This document shows, piece by piece, positions 1-10,872 of a stretch of DNA of 60,000 nt; within the stretch, counting starts at the first letter, position 1; every line of letters starts with the position of its first letter. This DNA is from Nymphaea colorata (taxonomy: Eukaryota; Streptophyta; Magnoliopsida; Nymphaeales; Nymphaeaceae), in assembly GCF_008831285.2 (NCBI RefSeq), contig NC_045138.2, positions 571,143 to 631,142 of the forward strand, given 5' to 3'. A program made the translations under genes and the position numbers. The notes below the pieces were generated by a model. That model was not told the origin of the DNA and made no database searches. It saw only the letters and a program-made list of their open reading frames with translations.

Positions 1-144
1 CGAGTAATCTTATAAGTAGGCTTCCAGGAATCCATGCATTTGGTATCCACCGATACTTAATTAGCTTTATATTGATGAATGTGTGCAAGTTGAAGCACTA
101 GAAAATCTCAACACCTCGTACTATACAACTTTAGAACTTAGTAG

Positions 145-674
145 TAGGGGTGAACAACGAGTCGATCTACTCGAGCTCAATTTGTTAAAGCTCGAATAGT
201 GAACTAGTTCAAGCCGAGTCGTTTGCTTAACGAGTCGAGCTCAAGTTCATGAGTCGACTCGTTCAAATAATCGAGTTAAGTTCGAGCTCAACAAGTAATT
301 GCCAAGTCGAGCTCGAGCCTTAATAGAGTTTTTCGAGCCTTAATCAAGTCGATATATCCAAACGAGTTTGTAATTTTTGTCAAGCCTTAATTGAGTCGTG
401 CTCGAGCTCAACACATAACAATGAATATCAATTATATTCAAACAAGTTTGTCGTGCCTTTATTGAGTCGACTCGAGAGCTCTACACATAACGATGAATAT
501 CAATTCTATTCGAACAAGTTTGTTGAATATTAATTAAGTCGAGCTCGAGCTCAACACGTAACTGCCGAGTCAAGCTTGAGCCCAACTATTCTCGAGCTCG
601 AGCCGATTTTGTTAGTCGAGAGCCGAGCTCGAGGTGACTGAACTCGGGTTCGACTGGGCTGGTGTTCACTCCTA
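145..674. mobile_element. Non-autonomous hAT-like element (MITE), GAGCTCGAGC-rich
   Basis: The ends are inverted: TAGGGGTGAAC on the left and GTTCACTCCTA on the right, one mismatch over 11 bases. The flanking 8-bp sequences are CTTAGTAG (137-144) and CTTAGGAG (675-682), a near-perfect 8-bp target duplication as made by hAT transposases. The left end resembles Ac-type ends (TAGGGATG). The interior is full of GAGCTCGAGC and TCGAGCTC motifs and has no coding potential. The hAT assignment is inferred from TIR and TSD length. Confidence 0.65.
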
Positions 675-824
675 CTTAGGAGCAAGAAACTTAAAGAAAT
701 GGGTTTTGACCGGCAAGTTAAGTGGTGTCGCTATATATCTCTTTCCGCCTTTATGTTAGGTCTTTTTGTTTGTATTCGTGTGGTTTTGGACGGTAAGATT
801 TGACATTTGGTACCAACTGGAGTT

Positions 825-832
825 CTATAAAA
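825..832 (+). promoter_or_regulatory. TATA box of the broken root-cap copy
   Basis: TATAAAAG lies 72 bases before the ATG at 897 and is identical to the box of the intact copy at 9873-9880. The surrounding promoter is also conserved, so the promoter was duplicated with exon 1. Confidence 0.5.
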
Positions 833-896
833 GGGCAATGGGTTTCATTGAGGACTCAACAACACACAAACAGTTTGAAAAGAAAGAAAATCGGGC

Positions 897-1110
897 ATGG
901 CAAAGGCGTGCATGAGAAATTGTTCGCTTGCTCTTTGCTTGTTGGTGATCATCTTCTCTGTGGAATGGGAGATGGTGGCGGAGGCGAAGCACTACAAGAT
1001 TGCCCGCTGCAAGGGAGGAAAGAAGCAGCGCTCCCGCTGCCCTGCCTCTTGCTGCAGCTTGCCCTCACCACTGTCAGTTTGACTGTGCATCCTGCAAGCC
1101 TATTTGCCGT
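897..1110 (+). pseudogene. Root-cap family pseudogene: exon 1 only, frameshifted
   Basis: This is a decayed duplicate of exon 1 of the gene at 9946. The ATG, the signal-peptide region (MAKACMRNC, then a hydrophobic core) and the KHYKIARCKGGKK segment match. Around 1047-1060 the copy has lost 11 bases relative to 10099-10130, where the intact gene encodes SYYKCPAAC. The reading frame therefore shifts and stops at 1082 after 61 residues. The matching splice donor is GTATGT at 1109 instead of GTAAGT. Exon 2, with the whole Root_cap domain, is absent downstream. A short secreted peptide could still be translated, but no family function can remain. Confidence 0.85.
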
Positions 1111-1748
1111 ATGTCTTCTATCGTCTTTGAACTTTCTTTTCATTTTCATGTCTGTCTTTAAAAAAAAAAAATTAATGTGAACTAAGGATATTTTCATCAT
1201 TGACGATACCGGTGCATGAATTTGCAGGTTCGCTGATAATAATGTTCCTTTTGCTCTCCCTCTCCCTCTCTCTAGAATGTGAAGTATACTTGTCTGCAGC
1301 AATTTGAATCATCTGATTTATATCTCAGATAGTACTAACAGAAAATGTAAAGTTGTGAATCACATGATCATGTTGATGGAAAGTGAAGATTAGTGCACCA
1401 GTTTTCATACTTATTAGTATCCAAATTCTAGGAAAAACACACGCAAATCTATAGTCACAAATATAGTTTTTGCATTTTAATGATAATGTTTTTTCGGGTA
1501 CAATATCATGAGTTTGAAGAAAAAATAACAAAATAAAAAAAAGATGGAAAATTTTTAAAAAAATTTAAAAAACTTAAAAATTAAGAAAACAACAAAAATG
1601 AGAAAACAAGCAGTTTGACATTAAAAGAAAATAATAAACGCCTATTGACAGTTTTTTTTTTTTAAACAGCTTTTTTAACCCTTTTTCGCCTTACTTATTT
1701 TTTTCATTTTTACCGTATTTTTTTGAAAAAAAAAATGCATTTTCTGTG

Positions 1749-1754
<6 letters not shown>

Positions 1755-1803
<49 letters not shown>
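1755..1803. repeat. (TA)n microsatellite at the duplication end
   Basis: About 24 TA units. It sits where similarity between the two copies of the duplication ends, so it is a candidate breakpoint or recombination site. Confidence 0.9.
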
Positions 1804-1807
<4 letters not shown>

Positions 1808-2608
1808 ATGTTTTTGACATATAAATATATTTTTCAAGTCACTTGATTTTATTATACGTGCCCGTTGGTTTTGAAGTGACATAAAATTCTTTGCTCACCT
1901 TTGCTGGTTGATTCTTATCAAATTCAGATACATATATAGATCACATTTTTATGCTTCCATTCGATGAAAATTGTCAAAATATTGAGATTTTATCAGTATT
2001 AATTGGAAAATATTCTTACTTGATGTCTATCTAGACCTCTATAAGCTGCAAATTAAAAACACGCTAATGAGGTCTTCGTGGAACAAATCAAGCATCGGCT
2101 CGCATTTTGGCTACCTAATTACTCAACCTTCTTGACACCATAAACAAGAAAGTTGACAAATTTAATTCATGCATTAATCTTTCTCTAGATCACATGCTAC
2201 ATGGTACTTCAATATTAGCTCTCTCCCATTTTTGAAAAGAAAAAACAAAATTTGTTACGGATTCTAATCTAACTCTCGAATAAATTATTTAAGTATCAGC
2301 AATCTGGATTGTTTAATTAGATGCATCCCCTTGCGCCCAAAAAAAAGAAAAAAATCATATTCACGGTGGTTTGGATGTATGAACCAATGACGTATGTGTC
2401 TTTGCATCAAAAAATCACCAACTCAAGGCATGTCTTAGAGGACAAGTATGCATGTAGATATGAAGCGTGAGCTTTTTTATTACTATTTTCCTCTTTGTTC
2501 CTTCACCTTCATACTTTTATATTGGTACGTAGTTAAACTGTCTATCTAATTTGCGCATGCAGTTGTGTCTCCCCCATTTTTCTTTTGCACGTGAACGGAT
2601 AAAACTCG

Positions 2609-2651
<43 letters not shown>

Positions 2652-2966
2652 ACCATGACCTTATCTTTTTTGCCTTAAATTTGGACGATTTTACAACAGA
2701 CAGTCCAAATTTCTCCCTCCCTTCTTCTCTGAACTCTTGACTTCTTTTTCTCTCTTCCTCTCCAACCGACAATGAGCTCCGCTGCTCCCCCTACCGTATT
2801 GTCCGGATAGCCGCCACCCGGCAGTCCGAGCGGCATCTGCTCTAGGCATCATAGGTAGAAGAATGACCTGAACCCACGATGGGCAGAGGCAACCAGCTCT
2901 TGCCAGGAGCAGAGCTGCCGGGGCTCCGGTTGCAATAAGAGTGGGGAGAGAGGAAGGGATGCCTGG

Positions 2967-2991
2967 GCCATCCGATCTAGGATCGGATGGC
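2967..2991. repeat. Perfect inverted repeat, 11-bp arms, 3-nt loop
   Basis: GCCATCCGATC and GATCGGATGGC flank the loop TAG. It lies at the edge of a relatively GC-rich island in AT-rich DNA. No function can be assigned; it could be a transposon end or a fossil hairpin. Confidence 0.6.
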
Positions 2992-3558
2992 TCAGATTTG
3001 ATGTCCTATATATTATATATATAAGACTTTCTTCTGTTATTGAAAAACCGTTAAAATATTAATATATTCTTCAATTCTCTTTCTCATTGGGTATGAACAG
3101 ACGGAAAGGACGATCGGTTGCACCTTGTGGAAAATCTTAAGGTTTTGGCTTTAAAAGTAAGTCAATACGTCAGTGGTAATTGAAAATTTGGTCGATTGGC
3201 TTTTAATTCTTGACGAGGACACAATCTTTTATTGTGTGTTTGTATGGAATAATTCTTGGCTTAGCCCATTTCGTGCTAGATCGGCTTCGTTGACCAAGCA
3301 AACCCAGTGAATGGGACGAAGTAATTAAGCTGACAAAGCTTGTTAAGCTTTACGGCTGCAAATGGGTAGCTTCCTATAACACGCTTCATTAGAACAAAAT
3401 TTAAAAACTTGGTGCTAACAAATAATTACTATATTCGCATTAGCAATTGTATTTCCTGGCAGGCCTATGGTTTATCAAGGCCTTAGCAACTATTTTAGTC
3501 TATTCAGTAGTAAGTTTTCAAATTTTGGTTATCTGGCGACTGTTCCGCATTTGACAGA

Positions 3559-3559
<1 letters not shown>

Positions 3560-3650
<91 letters not shown>
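3560..3650. repeat. Compound (AT)n(AG)n microsatellite
   Basis: A long AT dinucleotide run of about 70 bases passes directly into about 10 AG units. Confidence 0.95.
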
Positions 3651-4896
3651 TACATTTGGCTTAAATTCGAGATAGTACCAGTTAAAGATGAACTTGTCGG
3701 TTCTTATCAACAAATAAAAATTTCTAAGAAAGAAAATGCAAAAGCAAAAGCAACTTTTCATAAGGAGAAATTACTTTGCAGATAGCTTTTTGCTTCTTGG
3801 CCAGCCTTACGAGTAGCTGAAGCTACCTAATCCCCCATATAGGATGTCCAAATTAATGAAGGTGCCAATTAATGAATGTGTGGTCGATTAGAACCAACCC
3901 GCAATTAAGGAAATTAGCATTAGTGGCAAATAATGTTACCCTTTTTATTTCAAGAACTTGACATGAATAGATGTTTCACAGGAATGCATGTTCACTCTCA
4001 TCCAATAGAAGGAGTGCATTAATTTGAAAGCATACAACATTTGCTTTTGGGCATTAGTTGGAATTAAGAACCGAATGTTGTGGTTCAGTCTTCCACCCAA
4101 ATCTTTTTATTCAAAGTGCAAGTGCTTGAGCTGTCAATGGCCATTTACAGACTTGAAGCTTCATGAAGTCACTTCTTTCAAGCAGGAGAGGGTTGGTACA
4201 CATCTACCCAAGACCACAAAAGTGTGAGATCATATTGGAGTTAAAATTGGATCCTGTTGAAGTTTTTTATCTTTTTTAGTTTCAAGGATCTACGTATATA
4301 CTTCTGTGTCATATTATTTGTTACGCTAGTCGATAACTTTTTTTTAACATAAATTGAAGCCAATGGAAAGGTCTATTTTGAGTAAGTGAGAGGATTACAA
4401 CCCACAGCCCAAGACAATCTTTTTTCTACTAGAGGGCTTATTAGATCTACCATACTGAAGCCAGTTTTGAGTCAGGTTAAATGAGGATCATGTGACTGTG
4501 GAACTTTTATGTCTGTGTATATGCATGTATGCACATATTTATATGTATACTTACATGCATACACTGCTTGATGTGTGGAAAGTGGGAGTGAGAGTTGTTT
4601 TCTATTCATGACATGTGCTTGATTAATTGGAGCTGTTATGTGTTATTGAAAACCAAACTAATGCTTGCATTGGCTACTGTTCATTACCCATCATAACAAG
4701 GGTCAAGCATTGGTCCTTCATTCAAAAGATGTGGGGGAATATTTGGAGTCACCATGATCCAAGGATTTGGAATGCAAATAATGAAAAAAGAAAAGGCAGA
4801 GATCTAGAAATCAAGGAAACCAAATTACGATCAAAGAAATGAAAATGACCAAAATCTAGGCATGGCTCAGCCAAGAAATATTTTCAAGAGAATGGT

Positions 4897-5288
4897 CAGG
4901 AAATTTCCACCTAGGGACCCAATTTTTAGACTTAAGATCAAAAAACGGGCTCCACTTTTTTATTTTCCTAATATGAGCCAAACTTTTGATGATAATGTAA
5001 CAGATCTCATATGTTAACCGGAGTCAGGGGATAATGGTAAAGCTGGGTCATTATTTGACCACATCAATAAATTTATTTAAGAAATCATAAAAGTAATTCC
5101 ACCTACGATGGTGAAAGGGTCCAACCACCTAACGGCACATGGTATAGTTTTCCCACATGTCATCACGTGGTGCGGTCGTTTTGTCGTCTTAGGTGAAAGA
5201 CCATAATAAACAACATACTTTGTGAACGTGAATTTTTTTTTAGGCCGATTATGACCAAGAAGTCATGTCCCTAAATGGAATTTTCTGC
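4897..5288. mobile_element. Short TIR element (MITE), superfamily uncertain
   Basis: The left end CAGGAAATTTCCACCTAGGG matches the reverse complement of the right end (GCAGAAAATTCCATTTAGGG), with several mismatches over about 22 bases. There is no coding capacity inside. No clear target duplication was found, so the superfamily is open; Mutator-like is one possibility. An old, diverged copy. Confidence 0.4.
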
Positions 5289-6853
5289 AAAAATCCTTTT
5301 CTTTTGTAAAAAAAAATGAAGAATTGCCCGCTTTATATTATTTTAATCAAAGAACAAGGAACTTGTATAAGGCAACTAAGGAAAATCTATTCACAAGGGC
5401 GTACATAGGATTTAAGTAAATCTCTATTCACGTTTGATTATTTCTCCTTCACTTTTTTTTTTTTGTCTAACGTATCAAATTTCATTACGTCATTGGCATC
5501 ATTTCCATCAGCTTTGGACTGAACCAATAATATGCTTAAGAATAAATTTAATGATGAATTTATATTCTTGATCCCACTACAGCAAAGATGAGACGGAACA
5601 AGTTATATGGAGAGAAGCCATGGAGCTGCCTCCCATTTAAAAAACAAAAAAGGGACACCTGCCCCCAGGGGCTTATTCTCAGCACCCGGGATCTGTTTGA
5701 AACCAGGGATATTTATGTGAGTGCCTCATGAATTTACCCTAAAGATTGGTCGATTCATTGGGTTATCAAACATTATACTAAACCAGTTGATGCTGTTGTT
5801 GAAACCTGTTGATGTTGTTGTCCATTGGGTTGTCACAGTATCTGATGAGACCTACTGAATATTGCTACTGTTAATGGAGAAGAGATTTGGGTATAATTTG
5901 GATGCCAATGATAGGAAATGAGTTTTGTGAAAACCTGGTTTTGCAACTCAGTTTCAATTTGGTTCTAGAAATTCAATTTTTGGATGTTTGGTTGGCAGGC
6001 TAAAACTTTGGTTTCTAGGCGTTTGCTTGCTTAATACCGTTTGGATGATAATAACATGGTTTTGCCGTGTTTTAAATTTGAAAAATGAATCTAAAATTAA
6101 TTTGTAGTGGATCTAAATAGCCAAAACCTAAACTCAATTTGCTCACTGAGTTATTTTTTGGAAATAATATATTACTTGGTTTTGTGATGTCTTAAATTGA
6201 AGAAAAAAAACTACTATTAATTTATATTGAATCCAGGATAACCAAATCTAAACTCAATTTACATGGGTGCATAAAAGTATTGGATAACAATATCGAAATT
6301 AGGTCTAGACCCAAATCCATGGAGCTGAAATAGCCAACTTGTGATAATCACAGATTAAACTGTATTTTGAAATTATTGGTGAAACAAAGGAATGCTTTTC
6401 TTTTTCCAAGATGGTTACATGAAAAAAACTCAAAAATGCACCAAACAAACGATTTCCTCCTTACTCTAACTTTTCACAAATAAGAAGATATTTCACTCAA
6501 AGCAACCAGTGACAAACACCTCTATATTCAGCGAAATCGAACTAGCGTGTCCTCATGAAATTTACCAAGGACTAATAATCATAAAAATAAGACAAATTAT
6601 GTTATTCATCAAACACAATTTTCCATAAATTAAATTAAACCATGTTAACTAGTCATTAAATATAACTCTTTTCCCCTACCCCAGAGTCCATGGCTGCTTC
6701 AGGGCCTCGATCGGAAGCAACTCCTGTCAACTAAACATTGTGCACCTACTGCTTGCAAACGCCCACGGAAAATAAACCGATGATCGGACTTTCACTACAG
6801 TCGAACTTGAAGTTAGAGCACCCACTGTTAGCGACCCGTTTGCAAACGTACCA
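5289..6853. other. Intergenic DNA without recognised features
   Basis: AT-rich sequence with poly-A and poly-T runs. No gene, RNA gene or clear element was recognised. Confidence 0.5.
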
Positions 6854-7258
6854 TAGAGATGTCAACGGATCGAATATGAATTGGATACAACCTTCGTTAT
6901 ACATGGTTTTTCAGATCTTCACATATTTGGATTTAAATATGAATGAAAAAGAGAAAATTACACCATGTCCTGGTCCTATATTTTTAAATTTATAATGCAA
7001 ATGTGAACAAATCCAACTTTTATTTTTACATTCGAATTCCAATCAAACTTCTAAAATATACAAACGGATCTGAACCGCCAACTTTCAAAACATATAGATG
7101 TTGAAAATAAGATAATCAGTTCTATTTGAATTCTGAATCAAATCCAATATTATTTAATACTGAATCTGATGCCAATTGCTTGTCATTCATAAATCTTAAT
7201 TCTGATATTCAATTTGGCTTACCAGTCAGAATGTTAATCGGATCCATTGACATCCCTA
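6854..7258. mobile_element. Degenerate MITE with GATGTCAACGGATC-type ends
   Basis: The left end TAGAGATGTCAACGGATC is matched by an inverted right end GATCCATTGACATCCCTA. The right-end motif is repeated directly afterwards (to 7281), a 23-base tandem duplication. The interior is rich in GAATTCAAAT-like words, as in the related copies at 8644, 16509 and 18027. Ends of this kind are Ac/hAT-like; the target duplication is unclear. Confidence 0.4.
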
Positions 7259-7281
7259 TTTTGGATCCATTGACATCCCTA

Positions 7282-8643
7282 TTTTTGCTCACTAAAAGAT
7301 GTGATTGTGCAATTGGACCTGTTACCTTGATCACCTGTCCCACGAATAAGTGGTTGGACAAATGGGCCATGAGGAAGCGCACATCATTGACAGCCGCGAA
7401 AATGGCGACTGGTTGGAAAGCTGGACAAGAAGGTCTTCTCCCCAATCACTGGGCTTCATTTTTCTGCTTATCCATGTCTTACCCAATAGAAAATTGGCAA
7501 ATTGCACTTCAAAATAGACTACTGGCCACAACCTGTTAACTATGGGCTTTCAGCTCAAGGAGGGGATGCACAAAAGACTGAGTGCAGCTTCACATCCACC
7601 AAACAGATGAAAGCTATCATAGAGTTAGTTAAAGATCTACCTTCGTATATAGTGCATCCTCATCAGAAATCAACTTATTGGGATTCAACTTAATCAACTA
7701 TTTGATTCAGAAGTCTGCCCAACATTAGTCAACTCAGTTATATATATATATAGGCATCCCATAATCCAATTTTATGTATGTGTTCTATTTATATGTTTTA
7801 TTTTTGTCTGCAAATGGATCTCATAGAGGCTGTTTGGCATGAGGAACATTGTGTGATTGTTTGGCGATTTTTTTCCAAATATTGGATATATTCGTAGACT
7901 ACTTAAACAAATTTTACCATAAATTTGTTCTGAATATTTGTGACAGATTTATAGAACACACCCACAGTGATCTTCGTGTCAAACTGGCCCTTAGGGATGC
8001 GAACAGCTTGGCTGCTTGGGTCTGGACCTGGATCAGGTTTGTACTGTATCTGATCCATTTGATTGAGAGCAGAGATATAAAGCAAAATGGATTGTGATCC
8101 AAATCTTTGACGAGTCGGACGCATGACCAAGTTGAGGTCCATATCAACTAAGGGGCATAAACAGCACAGAAAATGTTCTCAGAAAAAAAGATATTTTTAC
8201 CGCATAAATAACTTCTTGAACTTTTGTCCATAGTAAAATAAAACAAAAATCCTTTTGAAGCACTGCCATATATAGGTTTTATGATTTGTTACCTCTAGAA
8301 AAAAAGAAAATAATTATGATTTACATGAAAATTATTTGTATTTCTAATACCAACAAAAAAACTCTGCCTCAAAAGCATTTGTTTTTTATGGCGATAACTT
8401 TGAAGAAGCACTTTAAAAAACGGCCATAAACTTTATTGTCAAGCAATCTTTTTCCTTTTTCTAAGCACTATAAAGATTGTTGGCATTCTCCCCAACTGCG
8501 ACCTCAGCACAATGATGCAAAGAAAAAGGCATCTGACTTCCATAGTGGTTCGACTTAATCAAGAATTTTAGTCCCAAACTTTATCCCTGTTCAAAAAATA
8601 AATAAAAAATAGTTACATTTACTCTTGGGGTCCAACCAATGAC
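7282..8643. other. Intergenic DNA without recognised genes
   Basis: No gene was recognised. A small (TA)n tract lies near 7740-7752. A GGGATGCGAACAGC-type fragment near 7995 may be another MITE remnant. Confidence 0.45.
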
Positions 8644-9013
8644 TGGGGATGCAAACGGATCCGGCTCCGAAGTGCTAACACAGCAGGGATGTCCATGGGC
8701 CAGATGTGGATTGGATGTCCCCTTTCGGTCTAACCATATTTGATGCATCAAATGTTTGCATATTCAGATTTGAATTCAGATTTAAGATGCCATTGAAGAA
8801 ATGTTTATTCCATATGGGGTAGTAGTAGATAGGGGATATTTTTTTATAAAACTAAACCTAAATTAGGTTCAAATCCAATTCCAAATTCTATCCGACATCA
8901 TTTTCAGATCCAAATATGATGTGATTTCTTAAATCCAATGTTAATGTTCTTTATCAATTTCAAGCAATCTATAATGAAATACTCGCTTCCAATCCAATCC
9001 ATCGACATCCCTA
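8644..9013. mobile_element. Degenerate MITE, same family as 6854 and 16509
   Basis: The left end TGGGGATGCAAACGGATCC and the inverted right end ATCCATCGACATCCCTA resemble TAGGGATGTCAAYGGATC. The interior consists of AT-rich words with TTCAGATTTGAATTC-like motifs. No target duplication could be confirmed. Confidence 0.4.
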
Positions 9014-9259
9014 AGTTAATTAGCATACATTAAAATCAGATGCCAATAAAATTTGGATGGTAAAGAACTTATAACCTGAAGAATCTGAAGCTGATTGGTT
9101 TGCTTAATCGAATTTGAGTCACCTTATAAGTAGGCGTCGGGGAACCAATGCATGTCGTATCCACCGATACTTAATTAGCTTTATATTGATGATTGCATGC
9201 AAGTTGAAGCACAAGAAAATATCACCACCTCGTACCAACACAGCTTTAGAACTTAGGAT

Positions 9260-9716
9260 TACGAGTGAACAACGAGTCAAGGTACTCGAATTCGACTTAT
9301 TAAAGCACAGCTCGTGAACTAGTTCAAGCCGAGTCATTTGCTTAACAAGTCAAGATCGAGTTTATGAGTCGACATGTTCAAATAATCGAGTTGAGTTCGA
9401 GCTCAACACATAACTGCCTAGTCGAGCTCGAGCCTTAATCGAGTTTGTTAAGCCTTAACCAAGTCAATATATTCAAACGAGTTTACAAGTTTGTCGAGCT
9501 TTAATCGAGTCGTGCTCGATCTCAACATGAAACGATGAATATAAATTATATTCAAACGATATTGCCGAGCCTTAATCGAGTTGAGTTCGAGCTCAACAAG
9601 TAACGATGAATATCAATTCTATTCAAACGAGTTTGTAGAGTCGAAATCGAGTTCAACACATAACTACCGAGTTGAGCTAGAGCTGTTTCTGTCGAGCTTT
9701 TCTCGAGCTCGATGTG
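9260..9716. mobile_element. 3'-truncated hAT-like element, paralogue of 145-674
   Basis: The left junction CTTAGGAT/TACGAGTGAAC corresponds to the left junction of the element at 145. The interior has the same GAGCTCGAGCC words. The right inverted end is missing: after GAGCTCGATGTG the sequence jumps straight to the shared flank (AGCAAGAG). It occupies the same site as in copy A, so it was inserted before the duplication and later lost its 3' end. Confidence 0.6.
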
Positions 9717-9872
9717 AGCAAGAGAAAAAAAGGAAACTTAAAAAAATAGGTTTTGACCAGCAAGTTAAGTGGTTTCGCTATATATCTCTTTCCACCTTTA
9801 TGTTAGGTCTTTTTGTTTGTATTCGTGTGTTTTTGGACCGTAAGATTTGACATTTGGTACCAACTGGAGTCC

Positions 9873-9880
9873 TATAAAAG
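9873..9880 (+). promoter_or_regulatory. TATA box of the root-cap gene
   Basis: TATAAAAG lies 73 bases upstream of the ATG at 9946. That implies a start of transcription near 9905 and a short leader of about 40 bases. Confidence 0.6.
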
Positions 9881-9945
9881 GGCACTGGGTTTCATTGTTA
9901 GGACTCAACAACACATAAATAGTTTGGAAAGAAAGAAAATCGGCC

Positions 9946-10833
9946 ATGGCGAAGGCGTACATGAGAAATTGTTCTCTTGCTCTTTGCTTGTTGGTGATCA
10001 TCTTCTCTGTGGAACGGGAGATGGTGGCTGAGGCGAAGCACTACAAGATTGCCCGCTGCAAGGGAGGGAAGAAGCAGCACTCCCGCTGCCCTGCTTCTTA
10101 CTACAAGTGCCCCGCTGCTTGCCCTCACCACTGTCAGTTTGACTGCGCATCCTGCAAGCCTATTTGCCGTAAGTGTTCGCCAACTTTAGCCATTTCGAAA
10201 CTCCAAACCTTTTTGATAATAGAGAGAAAGTTATGTGCGCAGTATACAGTAAAGGATGAAATTATATTTTTGTAATTTGTTAAAAAAAATGTCTTTCATA
10301 GTCTTTTTACATTTTTGTTTTCGTTTTTGTTTTACAAAAAGTTTTTTTTTTCAATGTGAAAAAGGAGCATTTTAGTCGTTAAGGTTTGTTGATAATACTC
10401 TTTTTGCTCTCTCTTTCTCTCGCTCTCTCTCTAGAATATGAAGTATAGTTGTGTGCAGCAATTTTGATTATCTGATTTATATCTCAGATAGTACTAAAGG
10501 AGAGTGTAAAGTTGTGAATCATATGATCATGTTGATGGAAAGTTGAGATTTGTGCACCAATTTTCATATTTATTAGTGTCCAAATTCTAGGAAACACACA
10601 CACAAATGTAAAGAGAAAATTTGAAAAAAGAAGGTACATTTTTAAAAAAAATTAAAAAACTTAAAAATTGGGGAAACAACAAAAATGAGAAAACAAGCAG
10701 TTTGACATTTAAAAAAATGAAAACGCTTATTGACATTTTTTTTTAAATGGCTTTATTTACCCTTTTTCGGCTTACTTATTTTTTTTTATTTTTACCGCAT
10801 TTTTTTGAAAAAAAAATGCTTTTTCTATGGCCA

Positions 10834-10872
<39 letters not shown>

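Larger units (their letters stand above)
1..1803 (+). repeat. Upstream copy (A) of a tandem segmental duplication
   Basis: This segment aligns base by base, with small indels, to about 9113-10868. Shared parts in the same order are a flank with the string ATACTTAATTAGC, a hAT-like insertion, a promoter with TATAAAAG, exon 1 of a root-cap gene, and intron sequence ending in a (TA)n tract. The similarity stops at the (TA)n tract in both copies. Copy A is followed by unrelated DNA, while copy B continues into exon 2. The left limit may lie outside the window. Seen directly by comparing the two stretches; percent identity was not computed. Confidence 0.85.
1804..4890. other. Intergenic DNA, AT-rich, microsatellites
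   Basis: No gene was recognised. The stretch holds (TA)n at 2612-2645 and a compound (AT)n(AG)n tract at 3560-3650. A patch of higher GC content at about 2700-2995 includes a hairpin-forming inverted repeat at 2967-2991. Short open frames here are repeat-derived or lack any family signature. Confidence 0.6.
9113..10868 (+). repeat. Downstream copy (B) of the tandem segmental duplication
   Basis: Partner of 1-1803. It contains the same flank, a 3'-truncated copy of the same hAT-like element, the promoter, exon 1 and the intron up to a (TA)n tract at about 10837-10868. Beyond that tract the intact gene's acceptor and exon 2 follow, and these have no counterpart in copy A. Confidence 0.85.

Noticed and set aside
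949-1302. 117-residue minus-strand open frame over the first root-cap copy
   Set aside because: It is antisense to the duplicated exon and intron, has low-complexity composition and no family signature. The sense strand carries the recognisable pseudogene.
3467-3761. Open frames with long IYIYIY or YIYIYI runs (also at 1691, 12411, 12932, 15796)
   Set aside because: They are translations of TA microsatellites, not proteins.
7126-7539. 137-residue plus-strand frame
   Set aside because: It begins inside a degenerate MITE and continues into anonymous DNA; no recognisable domain or splice context.
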